DNA of 16,983 nucleotides from Betaproteobacteria bacterium (GCA_947456915.1 CANGUQ010000022.1:1-16983); one strand, 5' to 3'. Shown: positions 6,934 to 14,784, numbered from the stretch's first letter. Translations and numbers: made by a program. The notes: generated from the letters alone by a model not told the origin.

Positions 6934-7917
6934 TCAGTCCGTCTTCGCTGTCACCAGCTTCATCAGCCTGGCGTGCTTGTCGAAGTCCTGCCGGATGCGC
7001 GCGGCCATCTGCGCCGGGGTCATCGTCCACGGCTCGTACTCTTCCATCCGTCGACGCGTGTCGGGCGCATCGAGCGCACGGGCGATCTCGGCGTTCACCC
7101 GCTCGACCAGTGCCCTGGGCAGCTGCGCCGGCGCGAAGACGCCGACCCAGCCCACGTACTCGTAGCCGGGAACGCCGGCTTCGGCAATCGTCGGCGTGTC
7201 GGGAAAGGCGGCGAGGCGCGTGTCCGAGGTCACCGCGAGCAGGCGCAGCCGCCTTGCCGCCAGCTGCGACGAAACGGCAGCCGGCGAGCCGGCGAGCAGT
7301 TGCGCCTCGCCCGCCACCAGGGCCGCGGTGGCCGGCCCGCCGCCCTTGTACGGGACCTCGGTCATGCGCGTCTGGCTCATCGAGGCGAGCAGCAGCACGG
7401 CCAGATGCGAGAAGCTGCCGCTGCCCGACGAGGCATATAACAGCTGATCCGGCCGCGAGCGTGCGAGCGCCAGCAGGTCCTTCACCGACTTCACCGGCAG
7501 CGACGGGTGCGCGACCAGCAGCCCGGTCTGCCGCGACAGCATGCCCACGCCGACGAAATCGCCCAGCGTGTCGTAGGGCAGCGACTTGTAGACGAACGGA
7601 TTCACCACGTGCGACATCGAGTGCACCATCAGCGTGTAGCCGTCGGGCGCGGCGCGCGCGACCACTTCGGCCCCGATGGTGCCGGCTGCGCCTGCGCGGT
7701 TGTCGATGGTAAACGGCTGGCCGGCATGCTCGGCGATCTTCTGGAATGCGATGCGACCGACGACATCGGTCAGCCCGCCCGGCGGCCACGGGATCACCAC
7801 GCGTACCGGCCGTGCCGGCCAGCTCTGTGCGACGGCCGAGGAGAGCGGCCAGGCGGTTGCCGCCAGGGCGGCGACGGCGAGCGCAGCGCGCGGCGCGCTG
7901 CAGCGTGATCCGGTCAT
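6934..7917 (-). CDS. Bug/TTT family periplasmic solute-binding receptor 3
   Basis: This 327-residue receptor has standard family length. It begins MTGSRCSAPRAALAVAALAA, a normal Sec signal peptide with probable cleavage after AVAQ, followed by SWPARPVRVVIPWPPGG. The start at 7917 is preferred over the longer open frame because AGGAGG stands 7 nt before it on the minus strand. Family blocks seen include AAPDGYTL, VPYKGGGPA, FPDTPTIAEAGVPGYE and WVGVFAPAQLP. It converges on receptor 2 and diverges from the aldolase gene at 8133, so it may be controlled from the shared intergenic region. Receptors 2 and 3 are distinct in sequence and are not a recent duplication. Ligand unknown. Confidence 0.92.
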   Translation of the reverse strand: MTGSRCSAPRAALAVAALAATAWPLSSAVAQSWPARPVRVVIPWPPGGLTDVVGRIAFQKIAEHAGQPFTIDNRAGAAGTIGAEVVARAAPDGYTLMVHSMSHVVNPFVYKSLPYDTLGDFVGVGMLSRQTGLLVAHPSLPVKSVKDLLALARSRPDQLLYASSGSGSFSHLAVLLLASMSQTRMTEVPYKGGGPATAALVAGEAQLLAGSPAAVSSQLAARRLRLLAVTSDTRLAAFPDTPTIAEAGVPGYEYVGWVGVFAPAQLPRALVERVNAEIARALDAPDTRRRMEEYEPWTMTPAQMAARIRQDFDKHARLMKLVTAKTD

Positions 7918-8132
7918 CGGGCATCCTCCTGCGTACGCCGGTCGGCCACGGGGCAGCCGGCGCGTCGTCGATCGAAGGCGCAGGCAGGTCCATCGCCAGC
8001 GCCCGAACACGCTAACATGAACTGCTGCCTGCGCGTTGCCGCGCGGCGGCAGGCACCCGCCCCGCATTCACCCCGCATTCACCCCGCATTCACCCCGCAT
8101 CCACCCCGAGCCCACGCATCGCAGGAGCCCCG
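7918..8132. promoter_or_regulatory. divergent intergenic region between Bug receptor 3 and the aldolase gene
   Basis: This 215-bp gap holds the ribosome site of receptor 3 (AGGAGG on the minus strand), an 11-bp tandem repeat array (8060-8103) and AGGAG at 8123-8127 for the aldolase. TAACAT at 8013-8018 is a possible plus-strand -10 box, but I find no good -35 at 16-18 nt, so no promoter is called. Confidence 0.35.
8060..8103 (+). repeat. four tandem copies of an 11-bp unit (CCCCGCATTCA)
   Basis: The units lie at 8060-8070, 8071-8081, 8082-8092 and 8093-8103. The first three are identical and the last has one T to C change, with a partial CCCCG following. The array lies in the presumed 5' leader or promoter of the aldolase gene, ending 29 bp before its ATG. 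It is a simple tandem repeat with no spacer structure. Confidence 0.9.
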
Positions 8133-8921
8133 ATGAGCGCGTATCCGAATCACACGAAGCGACAACTGGCGGCCGGCAGGCTGGCGATCGGCTTCGGTAC
8201 CCGCGCAGTGCGCAGCATCGACATCGCCGCCATCGGCAAGACCTGCGGCTACGACTGGCTGTTCATCGACATGGAGCACAGCTCGCTCGACGTCGAGGCG
8301 GCATCGCAGATCGCGGCCGCCTGTCTGCCGCTGGGCATCACGCCGATCGTGCGTGTGCCGGGCAAGGAGCACCACCACGCCTCGCGTCTGCTCGACTGCG
8401 GCGCGCAGGGCATCGTCGTCCCGCACGTGGACAGCGTCGAGGAGGCGCAGCGCGCGGTGTCCTTCTGCAGATATCCGCCGATCGGGCATCGTTCGGCGGT
8501 GGGTGCCTTGCCGCAGTTCGCCTACCGCAGCGTGCCGGTGGGCGAAGCTACCGCGACGATCAATCGCGAGACGTTCGTCTGCGTGATGCTGGAGACTCCC
8601 GCGGCGATCGAGCAGGCCGATGCCATCGCTGCGGTGCCCGGCATCGACTGCGTGATGATCGGCAGCAACGACCTGTGCATGGAAATGGGCATCCCCGGCC
8701 AGTTCACCGACCCGCGCCTCGAGCAGGCGTATGCGACGGTGCTCACCGCCTGCCGACGCCACGGCGTGGTGCCCGGGATGGGCGGGGTGTACGAGCCCGC
8801 GCTGATGAAGAAGTTCATCGGCATGGGCATGCGCTTCATCCTGAGCGGCGGCGACCTCGGCTTCCTGATGGCTGGCGCGCGCGAGCGCGCGGAGTTTCTG
8901 CGCGCGATCGAGCCCGGGTGA
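8133..8921 (+). CDS. HpcH/HpaI-type class II aldolase (citrate lyase beta superfamily)
   Basis: This 262-residue protein belongs to the HpcH/HpaI aldolases, metal-dependent TIM-barrel enzymes that cleave 2-keto-3-deoxy or 4-hydroxy-2-oxo acids to pyruvate (or a related oxoacid) and an aldehyde. Visible active-site features are D46-M-E-H49 (FIDMEHS, with the general base His), R74 in VRVPG, and metal ligands E154 (MLETPAAIEQ) and D180 (IGSNDLCMEMG). Its length is usual for the family. The start at ATG 8133 follows AGGAG by 5 nt. It stands alone on the plus strand, divergent from Bug receptor 3. That pairing suggests the receptor could capture an oxo- or hydroxy-acid feeding this aldolase, which is an inference. 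Its exact substrate cannot be told from the motifs. Confidence 0.92.
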   Translation: MSAYPNHTKRQLAAGRLAIGFGTRAVRSIDIAAIGKTCGYDWLFIDMEHSSLDVEAASQIAAACLPLGITPIVRVPGKEHHHASRLLDCGAQGIVVPHVDSVEEAQRAVSFCRYPPIGHRSAVGALPQFAYRSVPVGEATATINRETFVCVMLETPAAIEQADAIAAVPGIDCVMIGSNDLCMEMGIPGQFTDPRLEQAYATVLTACRRHGVVPGMGGVYEPALMKKFIGMGMRFILSGGDLGFLMAGARERAEFLRAIEPG

Positions 8922-8937
8922 CCCGTCCCGGAGAGCG

Positions 8938-9876
8938 CTACGCCGACACGTGCTTGATGAAGGTGAGCGGCGCAGGATCTCCCCACTGCGAGCGCAGTTC
9001 CTCGATCGGATGCCAGTTCGGCTCGCCTGCGGCGTCGAGCGTGTCGGTGTCGGTCCAGTGCTCGTGGATGCGCTGCGACGGGTCCATCCAGTAGTCGAAC
9101 ACGTGCGAGCCGGACAGGTGCCGGCCGATGCCCCAGACGTGCTGGTAGCGCTCGCAGCGCCGCAGGTGATCGTGGCCGAGCAGCAGGTCGTCCACGTCGT
9201 GCACCTCGAAGCCCAGGTGATTCAGTCCGGCCCGCTCGCCGCCGGCGCACAGGATCACGTGATGATCGACGAACTCGGCGCCGCGATCGACACGGCCGAA
9301 GATCGCCACCTGCCTGTCGCGCGCGCCGGCGTAGAAGATGTCCGACTCGAGGAATCCGAGGTTCCGGTGGAACCAGTCGAACGTCGCACGCGGGTTCGGC
9401 GACACCAGAACGCAGTGGCCGAGCCGCTTCACGTGCGAGGGGCCCTTCGCCAGCCGTTTGGCCACACCCACGCGCGCCGAACGGTCGGTGCCGATGTTCA
9501 TCGAGCTGGGCGGTACCGGCAACGGCGCAGGCGTGGCGATTCCGTGCACGAGCTCGATGCGATAGCCGTTGGGTTCGCGCAGCCACACGCGGCGCCCGCC
9601 GCCGGGTTCGTCGATCTGCTCGATCGCGCTGGCTCCCGGAAGCTGCGCTGCGGCCGCGAGATCGTCCTCGCTCGCGAGCGAGTAGCCCAGCCCGACGAAG
9701 CGCGCAGGACCCTGTTCGGTGATGTGCAGGTGGTGGTGCGCGTCGGTACCGCGCATGTACAGCGCGCTCGCCGTGCGAGCTGCGCGCACCATGCCGAAGT
9801 CGGTGAGGAACTGCTCCTGCGCGTCCAGATCGGGCGCGGCCAGGCGCACGTAGGCGATGTCGTGGACCTTGACCAT
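8938..9876 (-). CDS. two-domain VOC family protein, type I extradiol ring-cleavage dioxygenase-like
   Basis: This 312-residue protein has two vicinal-oxygen-chelate domains, about residues 3-115 and 148-290. The C-terminal domain carries the Fe(II) ligand triad H154 (LGHCVL), H220 (LNHLGFEVHD) and E272 (RIHEHW). Spacing matches type I extradiol dioxygenases of the BphC kind, and the other conserved residues can also be placed: H205/H206 (VDHHVIL), H253 (GRHLSG) and Y262 (FDYWMDP). Active ring cleavage of a catechol-like substrate is therefore plausible. The start at 9876 has GGAGGA 7 nt upstream on the minus strand. It is the last gene of a three-gene minus-strand run, 18 nt after the sulfurtransferase. 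The substrate is unknown. Confidence 0.88.
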   Translation of the reverse strand: MVKVHDIAYVRLAAPDLDAQEQFLTDFGMVRAARTASALYMRGTDAHHHLHITEQGPARFVGLGYSLASEDDLAAAAQLPGASAIEQIDEPGGGRRVWLREPNGYRIELVHGIATPAPLPVPPSSMNIGTDRSARVGVAKRLAKGPSHVKRLGHCVLVSPNPRATFDWFHRNLGFLESDIFYAGARDRQVAIFGRVDRGAEFVDHHVILCAGGERAGLNHLGFEVHDVDDLLLGHDHLRRCERYQHVWGIGRHLSGSHVFDYWMDPSQRIHEHWTDTDTLDAAGEPNWHPIEELRSQWGDPAPLTFIKHVSA

Positions 9877-9894
9877 GGTGTCGTCCTCCGTCGC

Positions 9895-10749
9895 TCAGGT
9901 CTCGACCGGGGTGTCGCGGCGCGTGCCCCACTCGCTCCACGAACCGTCGTAGATCGGTGTGTCCGGCCTGCCGATCAGATGCAGCCCCAGCGCGAGTACC
10001 GCGGCGGTGACCCCCGACCCGCAGGAGGCGACGATCGGCTGCCCGAGGTCGATGCCGGCGCGCGCGAAGCGATCGGCGATCTGCGCCGGTGGCAGCATCG
10101 TCTTGCTCTTCGCGTCGACGATCTCGTTGAACGGCAGATTGCGGCTGCCTGGGATGTGGCCGCTGCGGCAGTTCGCGCGCGTTTCAGCCTCGGTGCCGTT
10201 GAAGCGCGCGGCCGAGCGGGCATCGACCAGTTGCACGCTGCGGCTGTCGATGTTGCGCCGGACCGCGTCGACATCCCACGCCATGGCTGCCTGCGGGCGT
10301 GCGGCGAACGCAGCCGCTGCGGGCGCCGGACGCGGCGCCCCGGTCTCCACCGGCCGTCCTTCGGACAGCCAGCGGGCGAGCCCGCCGTCGAGCACCGCGA
10401 CCTGCGTGTGTCCGAAGTAGCGCAGCGTCCACCAGACGCGCGGCGCGGACATCACGCCCGCCCCGTTGTAGACGACGACCTGAGTGGCGGGGCCGATGCC
10501 GAGCCGGGCCATGTCGGCGGCGAACGCCGCCGGTTGCGACAGCATCGTCGGCAGATCGGTCGAGCGATCGGCGATGCCTTCCAGATCCCAGAACACCGCG
10601 CCCGGAATGCGCCGCTGCGCGTAGTCCTGTTCGCCGGTGCGTCCCTGACCCGGCAGATACCAGGTGGCGTCCACCACGCGCAGCGCCGGGTCGTTCAGTC
10701 GCTGTGCCAGCCACTCAGGGCTCACCAGTGCATCGGTCGCATCGCTCAT
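9895..10749 (-). CDS. sseA: 3-mercaptopyruvate sulfurtransferase (rhodanese family)
   Basis: This 284-residue protein has two rhodanese domains, an inactive N-terminal one (about 10-130) and a catalytic C-terminal one (about 158-278). The active-site loop reads C243-GSGVTA. The CGSGVTA form is the mark of 3-mercaptopyruvate sulfurtransferases, as opposed to thiosulfate-using rhodaneses. DGGLARW, RSGHIPGSRN and YDGSWSEWG are further family blocks. The enzyme moves sulfur from 3-mercaptopyruvate to cyanide or a thiol acceptor in the cytoplasm. The start at 10749 follows AAGGAGG on the minus strand. It lies between a hydrolase and an extradiol dioxygenase, and its link to them is unclear. The symbol is given by family resemblance to E. 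coli SseA. Confidence 0.9.
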   Translation of the reverse strand: MSDATDALVSPEWLAQRLNDPALRVVDATWYLPGQGRTGEQDYAQRRIPGAVFWDLEGIADRSTDLPTMLSQPAAFAADMARLGIGPATQVVVYNGAGVMSAPRVWWTLRYFGHTQVAVLDGGLARWLSEGRPVETGAPRPAPAAAAFAARPQAAMAWDVDAVRRNIDSRSVQLVDARSAARFNGTEAETRANCRSGHIPGSRNLPFNEIVDAKSKTMLPPAQIADRFARAGIDLGQPIVASCGSGVTAAVLALGLHLIGRPDTPIYDGSWSEWGTRRDTPVET

Positions 10750-10817
10750 CAGCGCTTCCCCTCCTTGGTGTCGTCGGGCCGGATCGCGGCGGTCGCGCCG
10801 TCGTCGGGCCCCGCGTG

Positions 10818-10854
10818 CCGCCTGTGCCGCACGTTACCGCGGCGGTGCAGGCGG
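10818..10854 (-). terminator. imperfect hairpin between hydrolase and sulfurtransferase genes
   Basis: CCGCCTG (10818-10824) pairs with CAGGCGG (10848-10854). An inner CCGC/GCGG stem follows after two non-Watson-Crick positions, leaving an 11-nt loop. It lies just past the minus-strand hydrolase stop. There is no T-tract, so it may be a weak terminator or an mRNA processing structure in the operon. Confidence 0.3.
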
Positions 10855-10869
10855 AATTGTCCGTTGCCG

Positions 10870-11751
10870 CTAGGCGCCAGCGGGCAGCGCCGGAAAATAG
10901 CGATCGAGCCAGCCGCGCAGCACGCCTTTCGCCCGCGGGTTGGTGTCGGCGAACGGAAAGTGGTCGATGTCGTCGAGCAGCACCAGATCGGTCGGGTGAC
11001 CCGCGCGCGCGTACAGGCCGAGCGTCTGCTCCGAGGGCGTCACCGAGTCGTTGGCCGCGTGAAACAGCAGCAGCGGCCGCGGCGCGATCCGCCCCACCCG
11101 CTCGTCGGGCCTGAAGTCGAACATGCTCTGCGCGGTCTCCACCGGGAACTCGTTGATCGAGCCGGCCGGCAGGTTGGCGCGCAGATGCTCCGGGATCGGC
11201 ACGATGTCCCAGCGCGGCACCATCAGCGAAGCGCCGGTACGCGCGCGGTGCGCGCGCCCTTCCTCCAGCATCGCGGTGAAGCGTGCCCAAGCGGCTGCGC
11301 CGGCGTGCTGCCCGCGGAACTTGCGCTCACCGTCGCCCCAGCCGCAGGAGGAGATCACGGCGGCAAAGCGCGGATCCTCGCCGCCGGCGTACACGGCAAC
11401 CGCCGCGCCGAAGCTGTGACCGAACACGCCGATGCGCGCCGGGTCGACCTCGGCGCGCGTGGCGAGCCAGGCGAGTGCATTGCGCGTGTCGGCGACCTGG
11501 TCCAGGCACAGCAGGTGCCCCGGCGTGCCTTCGCTGTCGCCGCAGCCGCGGAAGTCGAAGCGCAGCGCGACGTAGCCCCACTGCTCGAACAGTCGCGCCG
11601 CGGCCACCGACGTGCCGCTCGCGCGATTGACGCCGAAGCCGTGCAGCACGAGCAGTGCCGGTCTGCGTTCGCCCGCCGCCATTGCTTCGGGCACGTGGAG
11701 CGTACCGGTGAGTTTCAGGCCGTCGGAATCGAAGGTGACCGTGCTCTGCAT
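10870..11751 (-). CDS. alpha/beta hydrolase (prolyl oligopeptidase/dienelactone hydrolase-like fold)
   Basis: This 293-residue single-domain alpha/beta hydrolase has LVLHGFG for the oxyanion region, nucleophile S113 in GHSFGA, acid D235 in AANDSVTP and base H264 in DIDHFPF, so the triad is complete. FDFRGCGDSEG is typical of this group. I take ATG 11751 (MQSTVTFDSDG) as the start, because the homologous fold begins at once and the longer open frame upstream is antisense to two other genes. A Shine-Dalgarno is not obvious, but a sigma70-like promoter at 11791-11820 would give a short leader. It heads a minus-strand run with the sulfurtransferase (120 nt downstream) and the VOC protein. Substrate unknown; esterase or acylhydrolase are the likely activities. 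Confidence 0.88.
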   Translation of the reverse strand: MQSTVTFDSDGLKLTGTLHVPEAMAAGERRPALLVLHGFGVNRASGTSVAAARLFEQWGYVALRFDFRGCGDSEGTPGHLLCLDQVADTRNALAWLATRAEVDPARIGVFGHSFGAAVAVYAGGEDPRFAAVISSCGWGDGERKFRGQHAGAAAWARFTAMLEEGRAHRARTGASLMVPRWDIVPIPEHLRANLPAGSINEFPVETAQSMFDFRPDERVGRIAPRPLLLFHAANDSVTPSEQTLGLYARAGHPTDLVLLDDIDHFPFADTNPRAKGVLRGWLDRYFPALPAGA

Positions 11752-11790
11752 CGATGAGTCGTCGCGCGTCGGTGTCGTTGCTGAAAAACC

Positions 11791-11820
11791 AGTATACGGG
11801 CCGCGGCGACTTCGTCGCAA
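11791..11820 (-). promoter_or_regulatory. candidate sigma70 promoter for the minus-strand hydrolase operon
   Basis: Read on the minus strand, TTGCGA (11820-11815, 4 of 6 to TTGACA) is followed after 18 nt by TATACT (11796-11791, 5 of 6 to TATAAT). The predicted start point would be about 33 nt before the hydrolase ATG. AT-rich boxes are rare in this sequence, which adds some weight. Confidence 0.45.
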
Positions 11821-11895
11821 CCGCCCGCTGCGAGCGCGCCCGCGCTTGCCAGCACGCCTGCGCTCTGGGAGCATCCCCGCCGGGGAGGCATCGGC

Positions 11896-12690
11896 ATGCC
11901 CACGGCGCACGTGAACGGCATCGCAGTCAACTATCGCATCGACGGACCGCAGCAGGGCCCGTGGATCACGTTCGGCAACTCGCTGTGCTGCGACCTCTCG
12001 ATGTGGGAGCCGCAGGCGGCGCACTTCTCGCGGCGCTACCGCGTGCTGCGCTACGACACGCGCGGCCACGGCAGGAGCGAAGCGAGCAGCGGCCCGTACA
12101 CGTTCGATCTGCTGGTGCGCGACGTCATCGGCCTGTGGGACGCGCTGGGCATCGCGCGCAGCCACTGGGTCGGCCTGTCGATGGGCGGCATGACCGGCTT
12201 CGGTCTCGCCATCGGATATCCGCAACGCGTGCTCTCGCTGGTGTGCTGCGACTGCCGCGCACAGGCGCCAGCCGCCTATGCCGCGTTCATGGCCGAGCGC
12301 ATCCGCATCACCCGCGAGCAGGGCATGGGCGCGCTCGTCGAGCCGACGCTCGCCCGGTGGTTCCTGCCGCAGACGATCGCTGCGCAGCCCCCGTGGCTCG
12401 AGGCGCTGCGCGCCGGAATCGCTGCCACATCCGCCGATGGGCACATCGGCTGCTGCGAGGCGATCCGTGCGCTCGACTACGAGCCGGGTCTGGCCGGGAT
12501 CACCAGTGCCTGCCTCCTCATCGGCGGCGAGGCCGATGTCGGAGCGCCGCCGGAGGTGATGCGCGCGATCGCGCAGCGTGTTCCTGGAGCTCGCCATCAG
12601 GTGATCGCCAACGCCGGACACATCTGCAACCTCGAGCGGGCCGACGCCTTCAACGCTGCCGTCGAGGCGTTTCTGCCTGCCGTGGCCTGA
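11896..12690 (+). CDS. alpha/beta hydrolase, 3-oxoadipate enol-lactonase-like
   Basis: This 264-residue hydrolase resembles the PcaD group (3-oxoadipate enol-lactone hydrolases) in length and motifs: FGNSL for the oxyanion loop, YDTRGHGRSE, the nucleophile S95 in GLSMGG, D214 in GEADVGAPP and H242 in NAGHICNLE. The catalytic triad is complete. The start at ATG 11896 follows GGGGAGG by 7 nt. The next gene starts 21 nt later, so the two are probably one transcript. No other protocatechuate or catechol pathway gene (pcaC, catB, catC) is in the window, so a true PcaD role is not supported by context; it may hydrolyse another lactone or ester. The protein is rich in cysteine (CC at 31-32, CCDC at 117-120, CC at 186-187). 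Confidence 0.88.
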   Translation: MPTAHVNGIAVNYRIDGPQQGPWITFGNSLCCDLSMWEPQAAHFSRRYRVLRYDTRGHGRSEASSGPYTFDLLVRDVIGLWDALGIARSHWVGLSMGGMTGFGLAIGYPQRVLSLVCCDCRAQAPAAYAAFMAERIRITREQGMGALVEPTLARWFLPQTIAAQPPWLEALRAGIAATSADGHIGCCEAIRALDYEPGLAGITSACLLIGGEADVGAPPEVMRAIAQRVPGARHQVIANAGHICNLERADAFNAAVEAFLPAVA

Positions 12691-12711
12691 TCGCAACTTC
12701 GGGAGTTCACC

Positions 12712-13755
12712 GTGGCCCAGTCCGCATCGCCGATCATCGCTGCACCTGCATTGCGCGAGTTCGTTGCCGCCCTGCTGGTCGCGGCGGGATTCGACCCCGG
12801 GCACGCGCGCACCTGTGCCGAGGTGCTGGTCTGGGCAGACCTGCGTGGCCAGGGGCCGCACGGGGTTGCGCGCGCGCCGTCGTACATCGACATGCCGCGG
12901 CGCGGCGTGCTCGATCCGGCGGCGCGGATCGAAGTCGAAGTCATCCGTCCCGGTGTGGCGCGCGTGAACGCGCACCGCGCGCTGGGTCCGGCCGCACTCG
13001 CGCGTGCGGCCGAGGTCGCGGCCGAGCGTGCGCGCGCAGCCGGTACGGCGTGGGTGTTCGTGCAGGATCACGGGCACGGCGGCGCGATCGGCTACTACGC
13101 GCGGCAGGTCGCCGAGCAGGGCATGCTCGCGATCATGCTCACCGCCTCGCGCCCGATGATGGCCTATCACGGCAGCACGGGGCCGGTGCTCGCCACCAGC
13201 CCGCTCGCCGTCGCCGTGCCCGGCGGCGGTCTGCTCGACATGTCCACCGCCGCCATCGCGATGGGCAAGATTGCCGCAGCGAAGAGCGAGGGACGCGTGC
13301 TGCCGGCGGGCGTGGCGGTCGACCGCGACGGCAATGCCACGACCGATGCGGCGGTCGCGGTCACGCCGCTGCCGCTGGGCGGGGCGAAAGGGTCGGGGCT
13401 CGCGCTGATGATCGAGGCGCTGACCAGCGTGGCGCTGGCCAACCCGCTGCTCGCTTCCGCGCTGCGCGACCCCGCGCAGATGGAGGACTATCGCCTGAAC
13501 AGCGCGCTGGTCGCGCTCGATCTCGAGGTGCTGGGCGGTCGTGACGTCTTTGCCCGGGGCTTTGCCGAACTGTCGGCGGCGGTCAAGGCGCAGCCGCGCG
13601 CGCCGGGGGTTGACGAACTGCTGCTGCCCGGAGAGCGGGGAGATCGCGAGAGCGCCCGCCGCGCAGCGGCCGGCGTGCCGGTTGCGGCAGCGACCTGGGC
13701 GCGACTGTGCGAACTCGCGCAGCGCTACGCGGTGCCGCTGCCGCCGCAGGCCTGA
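12712..13755 (+). CDS. malate/L-lactate dehydrogenase family (Ldh_2) NAD(P)-dependent oxidoreductase
   Basis: This 347-residue protein belongs to the Ldh_2 family, which includes malate, ureidoglycolate, 2,3-diketogulonate and delta1-piperideine-2-carboxylate enzymes acting on 2-hydroxy or 2-imino acids. Seen are H50 in GPHGVARAP (the catalytic-histidine region), HGHGGAIGYYA near residue 121, LATSPLAVAVP, MGKIAAAKSEG and PLGGAKGSGLALMIEAL. The start is GTG 12712, with GGGAG 6 nt before it; no ATG lies near. It follows the enol-lactonase-like gene by 21 nt and is probably co-transcribed. It converges on Bug receptor 4, which ends 28 nt further on. It likely reduces or oxidises a 2-oxo/2-hydroxy acid in the cytoplasm; which one is unknown. 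Confidence 0.9.
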   Translation: MAQSASPIIAAPALREFVAALLVAAGFDPGHARTCAEVLVWADLRGQGPHGVARAPSYIDMPRRGVLDPAARIEVEVIRPGVARVNAHRALGPAALARAAEVAAERARAAGTAWVFVQDHGHGGAIGYYARQVAEQGMLAIMLTASRPMMAYHGSTGPVLATSPLAVAVPGGGLLDMSTAAIAMGKIAAAKSEGRVLPAGVAVDRDGNATTDAAVAVTPLPLGGAKGSGLALMIEALTSVALANPLLASALRDPAQMEDYRLNSALVALDLEVLGGRDVFARGFAELSAAVKAQPRAPGVDELLLPGERGDRESARRAAAGVPVAAATWARLCELAQRYAVPLPPQA

Positions 13756-13783
13756 ACGGGGATGCCCGAAGCCGCTGGCGCGC

Positions 13784-14752
13784 TCAGGGTTCCTTGATGT
13801 TGCGTTCCCTGATCACCCGGCGCCAGCGCTCGAGATCCGCACTCATGCGGGTGCGCATCTCCTCCGGCGAGGTGATCGTCGCGCCGCCGCCGAACGTCTC
13901 GATGCGGGCGCGCGCCTCCGGGTTCTCCACCGCGCGCCGGATCGCCGCGTGCAGCCGCTCGATGATCGGTGCCGGCGTACCTGCGGGAGCGACGATGCCG
14001 GCCCAGGAACCGACCTCGAATCCGGGGACTCCGGCCTCGACCGCGGTCGGGACGCCCCCCAGAGAGGCGAGGCGGCGCGTACCTGTGGTGGCCAGTGCGC
14101 GCACCGCGCCGGCGCTGACCTGTCCCTGCACGGTACCGGGGGTGGTGACCGAGAAATCGACTTCGCCCGAGAGCAGTCCGGTCAGCGCGGCCGAGTCGCC
14201 CTTGTAGGGAACGTAGAGCAGCTGCGAGCCGGTCAGTATGCCGAACAGCTCTCCGGTCAGGTGCGGCGTGGTGCCGGTGCTCGCCGCGCCGAACTTGATC
14301 TCGCCGGGCTTCGCCCGAGCCTGCTGGGTCAGCGCGCCGAGCGTCCTGAACGGCGAGTCGCCACGCACGCTCAGCACGAACTCGATCTCCTGCACGATCG
14401 CGATCGGCGCGTAGCTGTCGACCGGGTGGAACTTGAGATTGGTGTGCAGCGCACCCACTGCGATGTGGCCGCCGGAGATCAGGAGCAGGTTGTAGCCGTC
14501 GGGTGCGGCGCGGGCGATCTGCTCCGCGGCGATGCGTCCGCTGGCGCCGACCACCGCATCGATGATCACCGGCTGGCCGAGTGTCTTCGACATCTCCGCT
14601 CCGATGATCCGCGCGAGCGTGTCCGTGTTGCCGCCCACGGCAAAGCCCTGGATCATCCGCAATGGCTTGGCGGGAAACGCCTGCGCGCAGGCGAGCGCAG
14701 GCGCAGCCAGCGCCGCGACGATCAGCACGATTCGGCCGAACAGCTCGTTCAT
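13784..14752 (-). CDS. Bug/TTT family periplasmic solute-binding receptor 4
   Basis: This 322-residue receptor starts at 14752 with MNELFGRIVLIVAALAAPALA, a clean Sec signal peptide probably cut near CAQA before FPAKPLRMIQGF. AGGAG lies 6 nt upstream on the minus strand, which favours this start over the longer frame beginning at 14809. Blocks such as AAPDGYNL, LLYVPYKGDSAALTG, VPTAVEAGVPGFEV and SWAGIVAPAGTPAP identify the family. ALAC just before the cut site is not a good lipobox, so I do not call it a lipoprotein. It has the normal short N terminus, unlike receptors 1 and 2. It is divergent from the NTF2-like gene, with a palindrome in between. The ligand cannot be told. Confidence 0.92.
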   Translation of the reverse strand: MNELFGRIVLIVAALAAPALACAQAFPAKPLRMIQGFAVGGNTDTLARIIGAEMSKTLGQPVIIDAVVGASGRIAAEQIARAAPDGYNLLLISGGHIAVGALHTNLKFHPVDSYAPIAIVQEIEFVLSVRGDSPFRTLGALTQQARAKPGEIKFGAASTGTTPHLTGELFGILTGSQLLYVPYKGDSAALTGLLSGEVDFSVTTPGTVQGQVSAGAVRALATTGTRRLASLGGVPTAVEAGVPGFEVGSWAGIVAPAGTPAPIIERLHAAIRRAVENPEARARIETFGGGATITSPEEMRTRMSADLERWRRVIRERNIKEP

Positions 14753-14784
14753 CGCATTCTCCTGCGTTGTCATCCGGTCATTCT

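Noticed and set aside
8060..8103. Possible CRISPR array
   Set aside because: The units are 11 bp and directly adjacent with no spacers, so it is a tandem repeat.
8950..11757. Plus-strand frame of 935 residues
   Set aside because: It is antisense to the VOC, sulfurtransferase and hydrolase genes, which have clear motifs and ribosome sites. The translation has no recognisable domain.
11793..11798. Plus-strand promoter at GTATAC for the enol-lactonase-like gene
   Set aside because: No -35 box lies at a workable distance on the plus strand. The same bases form a better -10 on the minus strand.
11896..12690. Firm naming of the hydrolase as pcaD
   Set aside because: Motifs and length fit, but no other beta-ketoadipate gene is nearby and the group contains many lactonases and esterases.
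10870..13170. Minus-strand frame of 766 residues covering the hydrolase and running far upstream
   Set aside because: Only the last 293 residues form a recognised hydrolase. The upstream part is antisense to two well-supported plus-strand genes.
14750..14775. Bug receptor 4 as a lipoprotein
   Set aside because: ALAC does not fit the usual lipobox with Leu at -3, and an AxA site follows for ordinary signal peptidase cleavage.
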